From positions 1 through 34,508 of the forward strand of contig JACNLL010000042.1 in NCBI GenBank assembly GCA_014381545.1: a stretch of DNA of 34,508 nt, read 5' to 3'. Below, in pieces: positions 1-6,946 of this stretch. Both the position numbers and the translations under genes were made by a program. This stretch comes from Candidatus Desulfaltia bathyphila. GTDB lineage: Bacteria > Desulfobacterota > Desulfobacteria > Desulfobacterales > ETH-SRB1. Each line of letters starts with the position of its first letter. The stretch's first letter is position 1. Under the pieces are notes generated by a model, which saw only the letters and a list, made by a program, of their open reading frames with translations, searched no databases and was not told the DNA's origin.

Positions 1-38
1 TTGTGGTCATTAAACCACTTAACAGTTCCATTTGTCAT
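1..38 (-). CDS. Cold-shock protein (CspA family), N-terminal fragment cut by the window edge
   Basis: Reading the minus strand from the ATG at 38-36 gives MTNGTVKWFNDH and then runs off the window. This is the standard opening of CspA-family proteins: a short lead, then the G-T-V-K-W-F-N strand that begins the OB fold and leads into RNP1. An AGGAGG ribosome-binding site (47-52 on the plus strand) lies 8 bases upstream of the ATG. Family members are about 65-70 residues and bind single-stranded RNA/DNA as RNA chaperones in the cytoplasm. Only twelve codons are visible, so whether it is cold-induced or constitutive cannot be told. The leader region up to about 217 carries a GC-rich hairpin (see the next entry). 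Confidence 0.8.
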   Translation of the reverse strand, partial: MTNGTVKWFNDH

Positions 39-127
39 AATATCATCCTCCTTTCGAAAAATTTCAACGTTACAAACTGAAGGATGATAGCGTTTAACAA
101 ACGGATAATTCCCACAGAAAGAACCCC

Positions 128-148
128 TCCCGCCAATTTACGGCGGGA
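128..148. other. GC-rich hairpin upstream of the cold-shock gene
   Basis: TCCCGCC (128-134) and GGCGGGA (142-148) form a perfect 7-bp stem around a 7-base AT-rich loop. On neither strand is it followed by a T run, so it does not look like an intrinsic terminator. It lies about 90 bases before the cold-shock start codon and could be part of a structured 5' leader, which is common for csp mRNAs. That role is inferred. Confidence 0.4.
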
Positions 149-217
149 CTTAATTGATGGCACATACTAAGCACCTTTATACGTAATAGCAAGCTAAATA
201 TTTATTTTTTTTAAGTA

Positions 218-568
218 TCACCTCTTCCCCTTTCTTCGGATCTCATATATTTCTGATATTACTGCTCCATCGTACCCCACCCCCACCCCATTTGTGAAGA
301 ATCTACCATTTACCTCCCCTACATCTATGTATCGAGTCGAACCCTGTATCAGAACAGTGTAGGCATCCTTTAGCCCACGTGGAATCCCGAGCCCCCTTGC
401 AGTATCATTTCCCAGGCCGGCAGGTATAATCCCTAATGCCGGATAATTGCCGGGCCTATCTTTATCTTGCATGCAAACCCTTATCATGCCATTTACTACT
501 TCATTGATGGTGCCATCACCACCGATGGCAACGATCCGGATTGAACCTTTCCTTTCCTGATTTTGGGT
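218..568 (-). pseudogene. Truncated diacylglycerol kinase/YegS-like lipid kinase remnant
   Basis: The minus-strand frame from 568 down to the TGA at 218-220 encodes an internal piece of a DAGK catalytic domain. It contains the GGDGT nucleotide-binding motif followed by INEVVNGM, then the IIPAGLGNDTARGLGIP segment, and an F-x-N-G-V-G-V-G-Y-D-G segment. An in-frame TAA at 569-571 removes the N-terminal strand of the domain. There is no credible start codon before GGDGT; the first ATG (485-487) lies after it. The frame ends just after RRKGKR, where complete enzymes run on for well over 100 residues. About 117 codons of a normally ~300-residue protein remain, so this is probably a decayed gene. 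If it were expressed from 487 it would lack the catalytic glycine-rich motif. A frameshift or assembly error is an alternative. Confidence 0.7.
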
Positions 569-640
569 TTATAATGAAACAGAATTTCATGGGTTACATT
601 TACTAAACCTTCACATTTTTTGCAAACTAAGGGAGGTGTT

Positions 641-1363
641 ATGAAAAGAGCTCTGGTGTACCTTGGTTTTGTGTTGTTGTTAGGCGGGCTGCTTTTAGCT
701 TCGTGTTCGGAAAATCAGATGACTGATAAAAGGGGAAACTACGATTGGGCGGAAAAACGCGCCGCAATGGTACAGCAACTGCGCGCATACGGTAGTAAGG
801 ATGAGCGGGTGCTAAAAGCTATGAGTACTGTCTGGCGTCACAAATTCATCCCTGAAGAATATCTCGGTGTTGCCTCACCTTATGGGGACCACCCCTGTCC
901 CATCGGTTATGATCAGACGATCTCGCAACCCTATATTGTCGCTTATATGACAGAAAAACTGAATATTCAGACCGGAGAAAAGGTGCTTGAAATTGGCACA
1001 GGGTCAGGGTATCAAGCCGCCATTCTTGCCGAGTTGGGCGCGGAGGTTTACAGCATTGAGATCATACCCGAACTGGCAAATCATGCCCGTAAAGCTCTGA
1101 CCACAGAGGGGTATGAGCAGGTCAAGGTGCTGACTGGTGATGGTTATAAAGGCTGGCCGGAACATAGTCCTTTTGATGCCATTATAGTAACCTGCGCGCC
1201 GGAAGATGTCCCGCAAGCCTTGGTAAATCAATTAAAAGAAGGTGGGCGAATGATTTTGCCCCTCGGTGTCTACATGCAACGTCTGGTTATCCTTCGCAAA
1301 AAATCAGGACGTATAGAAAAAGTTGATGATCTTCCCGTGCGGTTCGTGCCAATGGTGCGCTGA
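641..1363 (+). CDS. pcm: Protein-L-isoaspartate O-methyltransferase with a lipoprotein signal peptide
   Basis: This enzyme methylates L-isoaspartyl residues from S-adenosylmethionine so that damaged proteins can revert. The 240-residue product has the PCMT QTISQP motif (92-97) and the SAM-binding motif I, EIGTGSGYQAA (117-127). The C-terminus, ending RFVPMVR, is also typical of the family. I start at ATG 641 because a GGGAGG site lies just upstream (631-636); a TTG at 620 is in frame but has no Shine-Dalgarno. The N-terminus is unusual: Met-Lys-Arg, a hydrophobic stretch (residues 4-20), then an L-A-S-C lipobox with Cys22, which predicts lipidation and export. Residues after about 33 align with the normal cytoplasmic start of the family. 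The gene stands alone and converges with the acyl-CoA synthetase gene. The family call is secure; the cellular location is inferred. Confidence 0.9.
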   Translation: MKRALVYLGFVLLLGGLLLASCSENQMTDKRGNYDWAEKRAAMVQQLRAYGSKDERVLKAMSTVWRHKFIPEEYLGVASPYGDHPCPIGYDQTISQPYIVAYMTEKLNIQTGEKVLEIGTGSGYQAAILAELGAEVYSIEIIPELANHARKALTTEGYEQVKVLTGDGYKGWPEHSPFDAIIVTCAPEDVPQALVNQLKEGGRMILPLGVYMQRLVILRKKSGRIEKVDDLPVRFVPMVR

Positions 1364-1419
1364 TCGTAAGCCTCCCGCATGGACACCAAGCCGCTCGTTA
1401 GCGCTTATGGGGGGCAGGC

Positions 1420-2979
1420 TTAAAAGATACAACCGAACTTTTTTCTCATCTTCGGCTTTTCTATCTTGCCGGTGGGGCTTCTCGGGACATCGTCGAAAAA
1501 TATTTTCTTAGGCCTTTTATATCTTGGAAGCTCTTCACAAAACTTAAACACATCTTCTTCGTTCATATCTGCTGCTGGTTTTAGCTTTATAACAGCCGCA
1601 ACAACCTCTCCAAGACGATCATCAGGCACGCCGATTACTCCGACATCATGAATTTTGTCATTGTCCATTAAAAAGTTTTCGATCTCAACAGGAAAAATAT
1701 TCTCGCCGCCCGATATTATAACATCCTTTTTCCGATCAACCAGCCATATAAATCCGTCATCATCCATACGCGCGATATCCCCTGTAAGAAGCCATCCATC
1801 AATCAATGTTTCAGCCGTTGCCTCGGGATTTTTATAGTATTCCTTCATGACTCCCGGCCCTTTTACCAGGAGCTCGCCTGATTCTCCTCTGGGCAGGGCT
1901 TTCATATTGCTATCGACAATCATACATTTCCACTCAAACCCGGGAAGTCCTATCGCGCCGACCTTATGGAGATTTTGCATTCCAAGATGCACGCAACCCG
2001 GGCCTGTGGCTTCTGTAAGGCCATAGTTGGTGTCGTAATCATGATCAGGGAAAACCTTTTTCCATTTTTTAATAAGGCTTGGAGGAACAGGCTGAGCGCC
2101 GATATGCATTAATCGCCATTGATCAAGCTTATAGTCGCTTAAGTTTATATCCTTATTTTCAATGGCGACAAGTATATCATGTGCCCAGGGAACAAGAAGC
2201 CATACAATAGTTGCTTTTTCTTCGGAAATCGTTTCCAATATCCATTTTGGGCTAACCCCTTTCAGGATAACCGATTTTGCCCCGACAATAAAATTGCCGA
2301 ACCAATGCATCTTTGCGCCTGTATGGTAAAGAGGAGGTATGCACAAAAAGTTATCTTTATGTGTCTGTTTATGATGATCGCGCTCAACCAGACAGGCAAA
2401 TTCAAGATTTCTATGAGTCAAAAGCACGGCCTTTGGCCTGCCGGTAGTCCCTGAAGTAAAATACAGCGCTGCGCCATCAGAGGGTTTTATTTCAATCTTT
2501 GGATTTATAATGGAGCCTGATAAAAAAACATCTTTGTATTGCCGAGCATAATCCGGACGTTTATCATCATTGCCGACAAATATATAGGTGGCAACTGTTT
2601 TGTCTAAATAAGCTTTTATTGAATTTATCTTGTCAATAAATTCCTCTCCAAAGATAAAAACCTTTGCCTGCGCCGTTTCGGCACACATCATGATATCATC
2701 GGCTGACAGCCTGAAATTCAGCGGAACAGCCCAGGCGCCTGAACGAAGTATGCCGAAATAAACAGGAAGCCATTCAAGAGAGTTCATCATGAGCTGGATG
2801 ACCTTGTCTTCCTTTTTAATTCCCATGGCGATCAGTGAATTGGCGATGCTGTTTGCCTGGCTGTTGAATTCATTCCAGGCAATCTGCCTGCGTGTGTTTT
2901 TGGCGGGTTCTCTCTCGATAAGAGCGATTTCTTCGCCATAGTCGGCGGCATTTTTTTCTAATATTTCAGTTATAAGCAT
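1420..2979 (-). CDS. AMP-forming acyl-CoA synthetase/ligase (ANL superfamily)
   Basis: This enzyme activates a carboxylic acid to an acyl-adenylate and then to the CoA thioester. Visible ANL motifs in order are the P-loop YFTSGTTGRPKAVLLTH, the YGLTEATGP motif, the adenylate-binding GWLLTGDIARMDDDGF, the hinge DRKKDVIISGGENIFPVEIE, and the catalytic lysine near the C-terminus in PRSPTGKIEK. The 519-residue length is normal for medium- or long-chain fatty or aryl acyl-CoA ligases; the substrate cannot be read from sequence. The frame stays open to a GTG at 3000, but that GTG lies in the terminal inverted repeat of an intergenic repeat (2986-3209). I therefore prefer the ATG at 2979, which gives MLITEILEKNA, the usual family start. 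Neither start has a clear ribosome-binding site. Confidence 0.88.
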   Translation of the reverse strand: MLITEILEKNAADYGEEIALIEREPAKNTRRQIAWNEFNSQANSIANSLIAMGIKKEDKVIQLMMNSLEWLPVYFGILRSGAWAVPLNFRLSADDIMMCAETAQAKVFIFGEEFIDKINSIKAYLDKTVATYIFVGNDDKRPDYARQYKDVFLSGSIINPKIEIKPSDGAALYFTSGTTGRPKAVLLTHRNLEFACLVERDHHKQTHKDNFLCIPPLYHTGAKMHWFGNFIVGAKSVILKGVSPKWILETISEEKATIVWLLVPWAHDILVAIENKDINLSDYKLDQWRLMHIGAQPVPPSLIKKWKKVFPDHDYDTNYGLTEATGPGCVHLGMQNLHKVGAIGLPGFEWKCMIVDSNMKALPRGESGELLVKGPGVMKEYYKNPEATAETLIDGWLLTGDIARMDDDGFIWLVDRKKDVIISGGENIFPVEIENFLMDNDKIHDVGVIGVPDDRLGEVVAAVIKLKPAADMNEEDVFKFCEELPRYKRPKKIFFDDVPRSPTGKIEKPKMRKKFGCIF

Positions 2980-2985
2980 ATCTTG

Positions 2986-3209
2986 TAATAGTTCAGCCAC
3001 AAAGACACCAAGACACCAAGATTATAATATAATTCGTAATTTAGGAATTGCGAATTTAGGTATTTAGGGATTCGCTTCGCTTAATTGCGAATTTAGGAAT
3101 TTAGGAATTAAAGGTATTCTACTGATTTTAATTCCTTAATTCCTCAATCCCTTAATTGATCAATCATATCCCTTCTTTGTGCTTTTGTGCCTTAGTGGCT
3201 GAACTGTTA
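2986..3209. repeat. Intergenic element with imperfect terminal inverted repeats
   Basis: Both ends carry related inverted arms. The left arm contains GTTCAGCCACAAAGACACC (2991-3009). The right arm, read on the minus strand, contains CAGTTCAGCCACTAAGGCAC (3206-3187). Inside are two direct copies of a 21-base AT-rich unit at 3048-3068 and 3085-3105, differing at one base. The element fills the space between the dnaK stop and the acyl-CoA synthetase start and encodes no protein. It resembles a small non-autonomous repeat, but no transposase is present and no clear target duplication is seen. Confidence 0.6.
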
Positions 3210-3228
3210 AAATAATTTCTATTTCATA

Positions 3229-5157
3229 CTATTTTTTATCATCGCTTTTTACTTCCTCGAAATCGGCATCTACAACATCCTCGTCAGGAGTAGAAGGTCC
3301 TGGCTGAGCGGCTCCTTCCGCGCCAGGTTCAGCCTGCTGTTTCCCTGTCTGTGATGCCTGCTGATACATGGCTTCTGCCAGCTTATGGGAAGACTGTGTC
3401 AGTTCCTCGCTCAGGCGTTTGATTTCTTCCTTGTCATCCCCTTCCATAGCCTTTTTAAGGCGGCTGATAATCTCATCAATTTTACTTTTAGTTGCAGTGT
3501 CTACCTTGTCTCCAAGGTCTTTCATAGATTTTTCGGTTGAATAAATCAGGGTATCGGCTGTATTGCGGGCTTCTACCAGCTCCTTTTTCTTTTTGTCATC
3601 CTCGGAATGAAGCTCCGCGTCTTTGATCAGTTTGTCTATATCTTCCTTTGACAGTCCGGAAGAGGCCGTAATCTGAATAGACTGCTCCTTGCCGGTAGCC
3701 TGATCCTTTGCAGACACGTTAACAATGCCGTTTGCGTCTATGTCGAATGATACCTCTATTTGTGGGATACCTCTCGGAGCAGGGGGTATGCCAACCAATT
3801 CAAAACGCCCGAGTGTCTTATTGCCTGCCGCCATTTCACGTTCACCCTGGAGCACATGAATTGAAACAGCCGGCTGGCTGTCTGCGGCGGTTGAAAAAAT
3901 CTGGCTTTTTTTTGTAGGAATGGTTGTATTCTTTTCAATAAGCCTTGTCATAACTCCGCCCAGGGTTTCAATGCCAAGTGAAAGGGGTGTAACATCAAGA
4001 AGCAGAACATCCTTGACATCTCCTTTCAGGACACCTCCCTGAATAGCGGCGCCGATCGCGACAACTTCATCAGGATTAACCCCCTTGTGTGGTTCTTTGC
4101 CGAATATCTTCTTGACCCTTTCCTGAACAGCCGGCATGCGTGTCATGCCGCCAACCAGGATAACCTCATTTATATCTTTGGTAGCCAGGCCTGAATCCTT
4201 GAGCGCAATACGGCACGGGTTTTCAAGTTTGTCTAACAGAGCACCTGTCAGGGCTTCCAGCTTTGCCCTGGTTATCTTAATGTTAAGGTGCTTTGGGCCG
4301 CTGGAATCGGCAGTTATAAAGGGAAGATTAACATCTGTTTCCATAGATGTGGATAATTCCATCTTTGCCTTTTCAGCCGCTTCCTTAAGCCGTTGCAGGG
4401 CCATCTTGTCATTTCTGATATCAATTCCCTGATCCTTTTTAAATTCATCTGCCAGATAATCGATTAGCCTGAGATCGAAATCTTCCCCTCCAAGATGGGT
4501 ATCGCCGCTTGTAGACTTTACTTCAAATACACCTTCGCCGATTTCAAGTATGGATACATCAAACGTTCCTCCACCAAGATCAAAAACAATCACCTTTTCC
4601 TCTTTTTTCTTCTCTAGGCCGTAAGCAAGAGACGCGGCAGTCGGTTCATTAATAATCCTTAAAACATTAAGACCGGCAACCTTTCCGGCATCTTTAGTAG
4701 CCTGACGCTGACTATCGTTAAAATAGGCCGGCACGGTAACTACCGCATCCGTAACCTTTTCGCCAAGATATTCCTCAGCTGTTTTCTTGAGGTTTGCCAG
4801 TATAAAAGATGATATTTCCGCAGGACTGTGAAGTTTACCGCTAAGGTTTATGCGGATATCTCCATTGCTTGCCTGCTCCAGCTTATAAGGAAGTATTTTT
4901 ATATCATTTTGAACTATAGGTGATGCATACTTCCGGCCTATAAGTCGTTTAACAGCAAAAACCGTATTCTCAGGATTTGTGATAGCCTGCCTCTTTGCAA
5001 TTTGACCGACCAACCTCTCCCCTTTGTCTGTTGTTGCGACAATAGAAGGTGTTGTGCGACCACCTTCGGGATTCGTAATTACCTTTGCTTTGGTTCCTTC
5101 CATTATGGCTACGCACGAATTTGTAGTGCCGAGATCGATTCCAATTATCTTACCCAT
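3229..5157 (-). CDS. dnaK: Chaperone protein DnaK (Hsp70)
   Basis: This ATP-dependent chaperone binds exposed hydrophobic segments of client proteins and works with DnaJ and GrpE in the cytoplasm. The 642-residue length is typical. The N-terminal phosphate-1 motif [11 protein letters not shown] (5-15), the [15 protein letters not shown] phosphate-2 motif, the adenosine motif [14 protein letters not shown] and the [11 protein letters not shown] linker leading into the substrate domain are all intact. The C-terminus is rich in Q/G/P and then acidic, ending EEVKSDDKK, which is a variant of the usual terminal EEVD-like tail. The ATG at 5157 has an AAGGAGG site just upstream. grpE ends 23 bases upstream, so the two are co-transcribed. 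No dnaJ or hrcA lies in the window. Confidence 0.98.
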   Translation of the reverse strand: MGKIIGIDLGTTNSCVAIMEGTKAKVITNPEGGRTTPSIVATTDKGERLVGQIAKRQAITNPENTVFAVKRLIGRKYASPIVQNDIKILPYKLEQASNGDIRINLSGKLHSPAEISSFILANLKKTAEEYLGEKVTDAVVTVPAYFNDSQRQATKDAGKVAGLNVLRIINEPTAASLAYGLEKKKEEKVIVFDLGGGTFDVSILEIGEGVFEVKSTSGDTHLGGEDFDLRLIDYLADEFKKDQGIDIRNDKMALQRLKEAAEKAKMELSTSMETDVNLPFITADSSGPKHLNIKITRAKLEALTGALLDKLENPCRIALKDSGLATKDINEVILVGGMTRMPAVQERVKKIFGKEPHKGVNPDEVVAIGAAIQGGVLKGDVKDVLLLDVTPLSLGIETLGGVMTRLIEKNTTIPTKKSQIFSTAADSQPAVSIHVLQGEREMAAGNKTLGRFELVGIPPAPRGIPQIEVSFDIDANGIVNVSAKDQATGKEQSIQITASSGLSKEDIDKLIKDAELHSEDDKKKKELVEARNTADTLIYSTEKSMKDLGDKVDTATKSKIDEIISRLKKAMEGDDKEEIKRLSEELTQSSHKLAEAMYQQASQTGKQQAEPGAEGAAQPGPSTPDEDVVDADFEEVKSDDKK

Positions 5158-5180
5158 TATTTTCCTCCTTGATCTTATAT

Positions 5181-5825
5181 CTAATTTATTTTATCATTTT
5201 TATTTTTAATAGTTGAGCTTTTTTCATCATTTGATTTGACTTTTGGCATGGAAACTACAACCATAGCAGGTCGCAGCAGCCTGTCATGCATCATGTAACC
5301 CTTTTGAAGCTCATTTATAACGGTATGTTCAGTATAATCATCTGTTTCTTCAGTCATTACAGCCTGATGAAAATTGGGATCAAAACGCTTTTTCAATGAT
5401 TCGACAGGTTTTACGTTAAACTTTTCAAAAATTTTAAGTATCTCTTTAAGGGTTATATCAACCCCTTCCACTAAGCCGGAATTTGCCTGCTTGGCATCGT
5501 TGGAAGAATTTATTGCGCGCTCAAGATTATCAACCACTGAAAGCATCTCTTTAATTAAGGACTCATTTGCAAATTTCCTGAATTCATCCATTTCTCGAGA
5601 TGATCGCTTTTTGTAATTTTCAAACTCGGCTGAAACCCTTAAAAAACGATCATACGTTTCTTTGGATTCTTCTTGCGCAGCCTTTAGTTTGGCTTCCATC
5701 TCCTTAATTAAATCATGACCTTTTTTTTTATGCTTTTTCGCTGCATCGGTTTTTTTCAACTCTTTTTTTGCTGAATCAACCTCTTTAGTTTCAACAGCTA
5801 TTTTTATTTTCTTTTTGTCAGACAT
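5181..5825 (-). CDS. grpE: Nucleotide exchange factor GrpE
   Basis: GrpE accelerates ADP release from DnaK. The 214-residue protein has a very lysine-rich N-terminal 40 residues and a long helical dimerisation segment (about 40-100). The family signature is present: [21 protein letters not shown], then [12 protein letters not shown]. The C-terminal beta domain contains FDPNFHQAV and the [20 protein letters not shown] signature. It lies directly upstream of dnaK in the same orientation. The upstream DNA holds one copy of the 144-bp element (5852-5995), a palindrome (6025-6060) and a possible promoter (6072-6099). The spacing from the nearest AGGAG to the ATG is long (13 bases), so translation initiation may be weak or the true start may differ slightly. 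Confidence 0.95.
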   Translation of the reverse strand: MSDKKKIKIAVETKEVDSAKKELKKTDAAKKHKKKGHDLIKEMEAKLKAAQEESKETYDRFLRVSAEFENYKKRSSREMDEFRKFANESLIKEMLSVVDNLERAINSSNDAKQANSGLVEGVDITLKEILKIFEKFNVKPVESLKKRFDPNFHQAVMTEETDDYTEHTVINELQKGYMMHDRLLRPAMVVVSMPKVKSNDEKSSTIKNKNDKIN

Positions 5826-5851
5826 TAGCAGGTATATGCTCCTGTTTTATA

Positions 5852-5995
5852 TGAGACCTTTGCAAACCGCCCCCTTTTGCCCAATTTCGGCGTCAGGCTC
5901 AAATTTTAAGCCTCGAAATATTCAATATATTCCTCCGGTTAAAATTTTCGCCTTCCTTGAACTTGAACAAAATTGAGCATTTTTCAAAGGTCTCA
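5852..5995 (-). repeat. 144-bp palindromic MITE-like element, copy A
   Basis: This copy begins TGAGACCTTTGCAAA and ends with the inverse complement, TTTCAAAGGTCTCA. Compared with copies at 12091-12234 and 14124-14267 it is in the opposite orientation and has exactly the same length. The interior is also an imperfect palindrome, so the whole element could fold as one long hairpin in RNA or single-stranded DNA. A TA flanks each end. It separates the grpE start from the candidate grpE promoter, so it would lie in the 5' leader of grpE-dnaK mRNA. It has no coding capacity. Confidence 0.85.
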
Positions 5996-6024
5996 TATGA
6001 AATTTTTTAAGTTTTAAGCGTTAA

Positions 6025-6060
6025 TTTTGATGAATTCGACTTTTTACGAATTCATCAAAA
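6025..6060. repeat. Perfect 14-bp palindrome with 8-base loop
   Basis: TTTTGATGAATTCG (6025-6038) and CGAATTCATCAAAA (6047-6060) are perfect inverted complements around ACTTTTTA. It could act as a hairpin in grpE leader RNA. The core GACTTTTTACGA recurs in the inverted repeat at 6454-6500, so it probably belongs to a small repeat family. Confidence 0.65.
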
Positions 6061-6071
6061 TATTGTTTAAA

Positions 6072-6099
6072 AAAATAATACTATTTGGAATATTGTCAA
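6072..6099 (-). promoter_or_regulatory. Candidate sigma-70 promoter for grpE-dnaK
   Basis: On the minus strand TTGACA (6099-6094) is a perfect -35 box, followed after 16 bases by TATTTT (6077-6072) as a possible -10. It lies just past the SRP RNA and about 250 bases upstream of grpE. Transcription from here would cross the palindrome and copy A of the 144-bp element. I saw no clear CIRCE operator or heat-shock sigma-factor promoter. Confidence 0.4.
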
Positions 6100-6145
6100 G
6101 GCGGTAATTATAAGGATAGCTTTAGAGGCAGGACATTTGTAAAAT

Positions 6146-6400
6146 GGTTGCGCACCCCCTGTCGAATCTTTTTCAGAAAAATATAAGCCAAGAAATTGAC
6201 CGGGATCGATCCGCGACACAGACCGCATCGTTTATCGCTGCTTCCTTCCGGACCTGACGAGGTTCGCGACCGTCTGTTGCGCAGTGTCCGATCGGGATGA
6301 CTTACAATTTTTCGGAATAAAAACCCTTTAGAGGGAATTCAGCCCCGCATAAAGCGGATTTCGGGAAAAGGGCACCGCTAGCTCCCCGCCTAGCACAACC
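6146..6400 (-). ncRNA. ffs: Signal recognition particle RNA, long type (about 255 nt)
   Basis: The minus strand carries the universally conserved SRP RNA apical hairpin: GTCAGGTCCGGAAGGAAGC and the adjacent AGC, which binds Ffh. Beyond this helix-8 core, flanking sequence pairs over a long distance. For example, TTCCGAAAAATTGTAAG upstream pairs imperfectly with CTTATATTTTTCTGAA downstream, forming helix 5. The two ends pair as GGTTGTGC (6400-6393) with GCGCAACC (6153-6146). The 5' part contains GTGCTAGGCGGGGAGCTAGC and GGTGCCCT, which resembles the 5' (Alu-like) domain of long bacterial SRP RNAs rather than the ~110-nt 4.5S form. The ends are set by the terminal pairing and by the promoter upstream. 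Confidence 0.87.
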
Positions 6401-6408
6401 ATGTATTA

Positions 6409-6436
6409 CTTATAATTCATAATATTATTTTTTCAA
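6409..6436 (-). promoter_or_regulatory. Promoter of the SRP RNA gene
   Basis: TTGAAA (6436-6431) and TATAAG (6414-6409) on the minus strand are separated by 16 bases. The first base of the paired terminal stem of the RNA (6400) lies 9 bases downstream of the -10 box, which is where transcription should start. This agreement supports both the promoter and the 5' end of the RNA. Confidence 0.65.
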
Positions 6437-6453
6437 GAGAAAAAAATTAACTT

Positions 6454-6500
6454 TGATGATCTCGTAAAAAATGGTTTTTTGACTTTTTACGACGCCATCA
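6454..6500. repeat. Imperfect inverted repeat upstream of the small lipoprotein gene
   Basis: TGATGATCTCGTAAAAA (6454-6470) and TTTTTACGACGCCATCA (6484-6500) pair with three mismatches. The sequence shares GACTTTTTACGA with the palindrome at 6025-6060. It lies in the leader of the lipoprotein-tilS transcript, and the in-frame TTG at 6479 falls within it, which argues against that upstream start. Confidence 0.5.
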
Positions 6501-6556
6501 TAGTTTTATTTAAATTATTTCTTGCTGATTTTCACAAAATCATTAATAATAAATTT

Positions 6557-6946
6557 ATGAGACAAAAATTTTTGATACCGATATTATTAGCCTGCTGTCT
6601 TATAACTACCGGTTGTGCATTCTTTGTTGTCGGAGTCGGCACCGGCGCGGCAGTTTGTACTTATAAGTGCGGCGAATTAAAAAAGTCGTATCAGGCATCT
6701 CTTGATAAAACAATCATTGCCTGCACCGCTGCTTTAAAAAGCCTTAAAATAACTATTACAGGAAAAACACCGGTTGGTATTACCGCAATAATTAAAGGCA
6801 GGTGCTCCGACAAAACATCGGTTAAAATAAAAATTGTAATGATAACAGACAGGATTACCGAGGTTTCCGTCCGTTCCGGCATTGTAGGAGTATGGAGTAA
6901 AAAAAGATCCGAGTTGATTCATGCCAGCATCGCTCAAAGGCTATAA
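6557..6946 (+). CDS. Small predicted lipoprotein (DUF3568-like)
   Basis: The 129-residue product begins MRQKF, has a hydrophobic stretch, and then a T-T-G-C lipobox with Cys20, followed by AFFVVGVGTGAAVCTY. The remainder alternates basic and hydrophobic residues in short beta-like segments (IKIVMITDRITEVSVRSGIVG). This pattern resembles the DUF3568 family of small envelope lipoproteins, whose function is unknown to me. An upstream in-frame TTG (6479) would destroy the signal peptide, so I use ATG 6557, although its ribosome-binding site is weak. The 3' end overlaps tilS by 26 bases, which suggests translational coupling. Confidence 0.7.
   Translation: MRQKFLIPILLACCLITTGCAFFVVGVGTGAAVCTYKCGELKKSYQASLDKTIIACTAALKSLKITITGKTPVGITAIIKGRCSDKTSVKIKIVMITDRITEVSVRSGIVGVWSKKRSELIHASIAQRL

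Noticed and set aside
560-600. TATAAT at 570-575 as a pcm promoter
   Set aside because: The nearest TTGAAC is 23 bases upstream, too far for sigma-70, and nothing else supports it.
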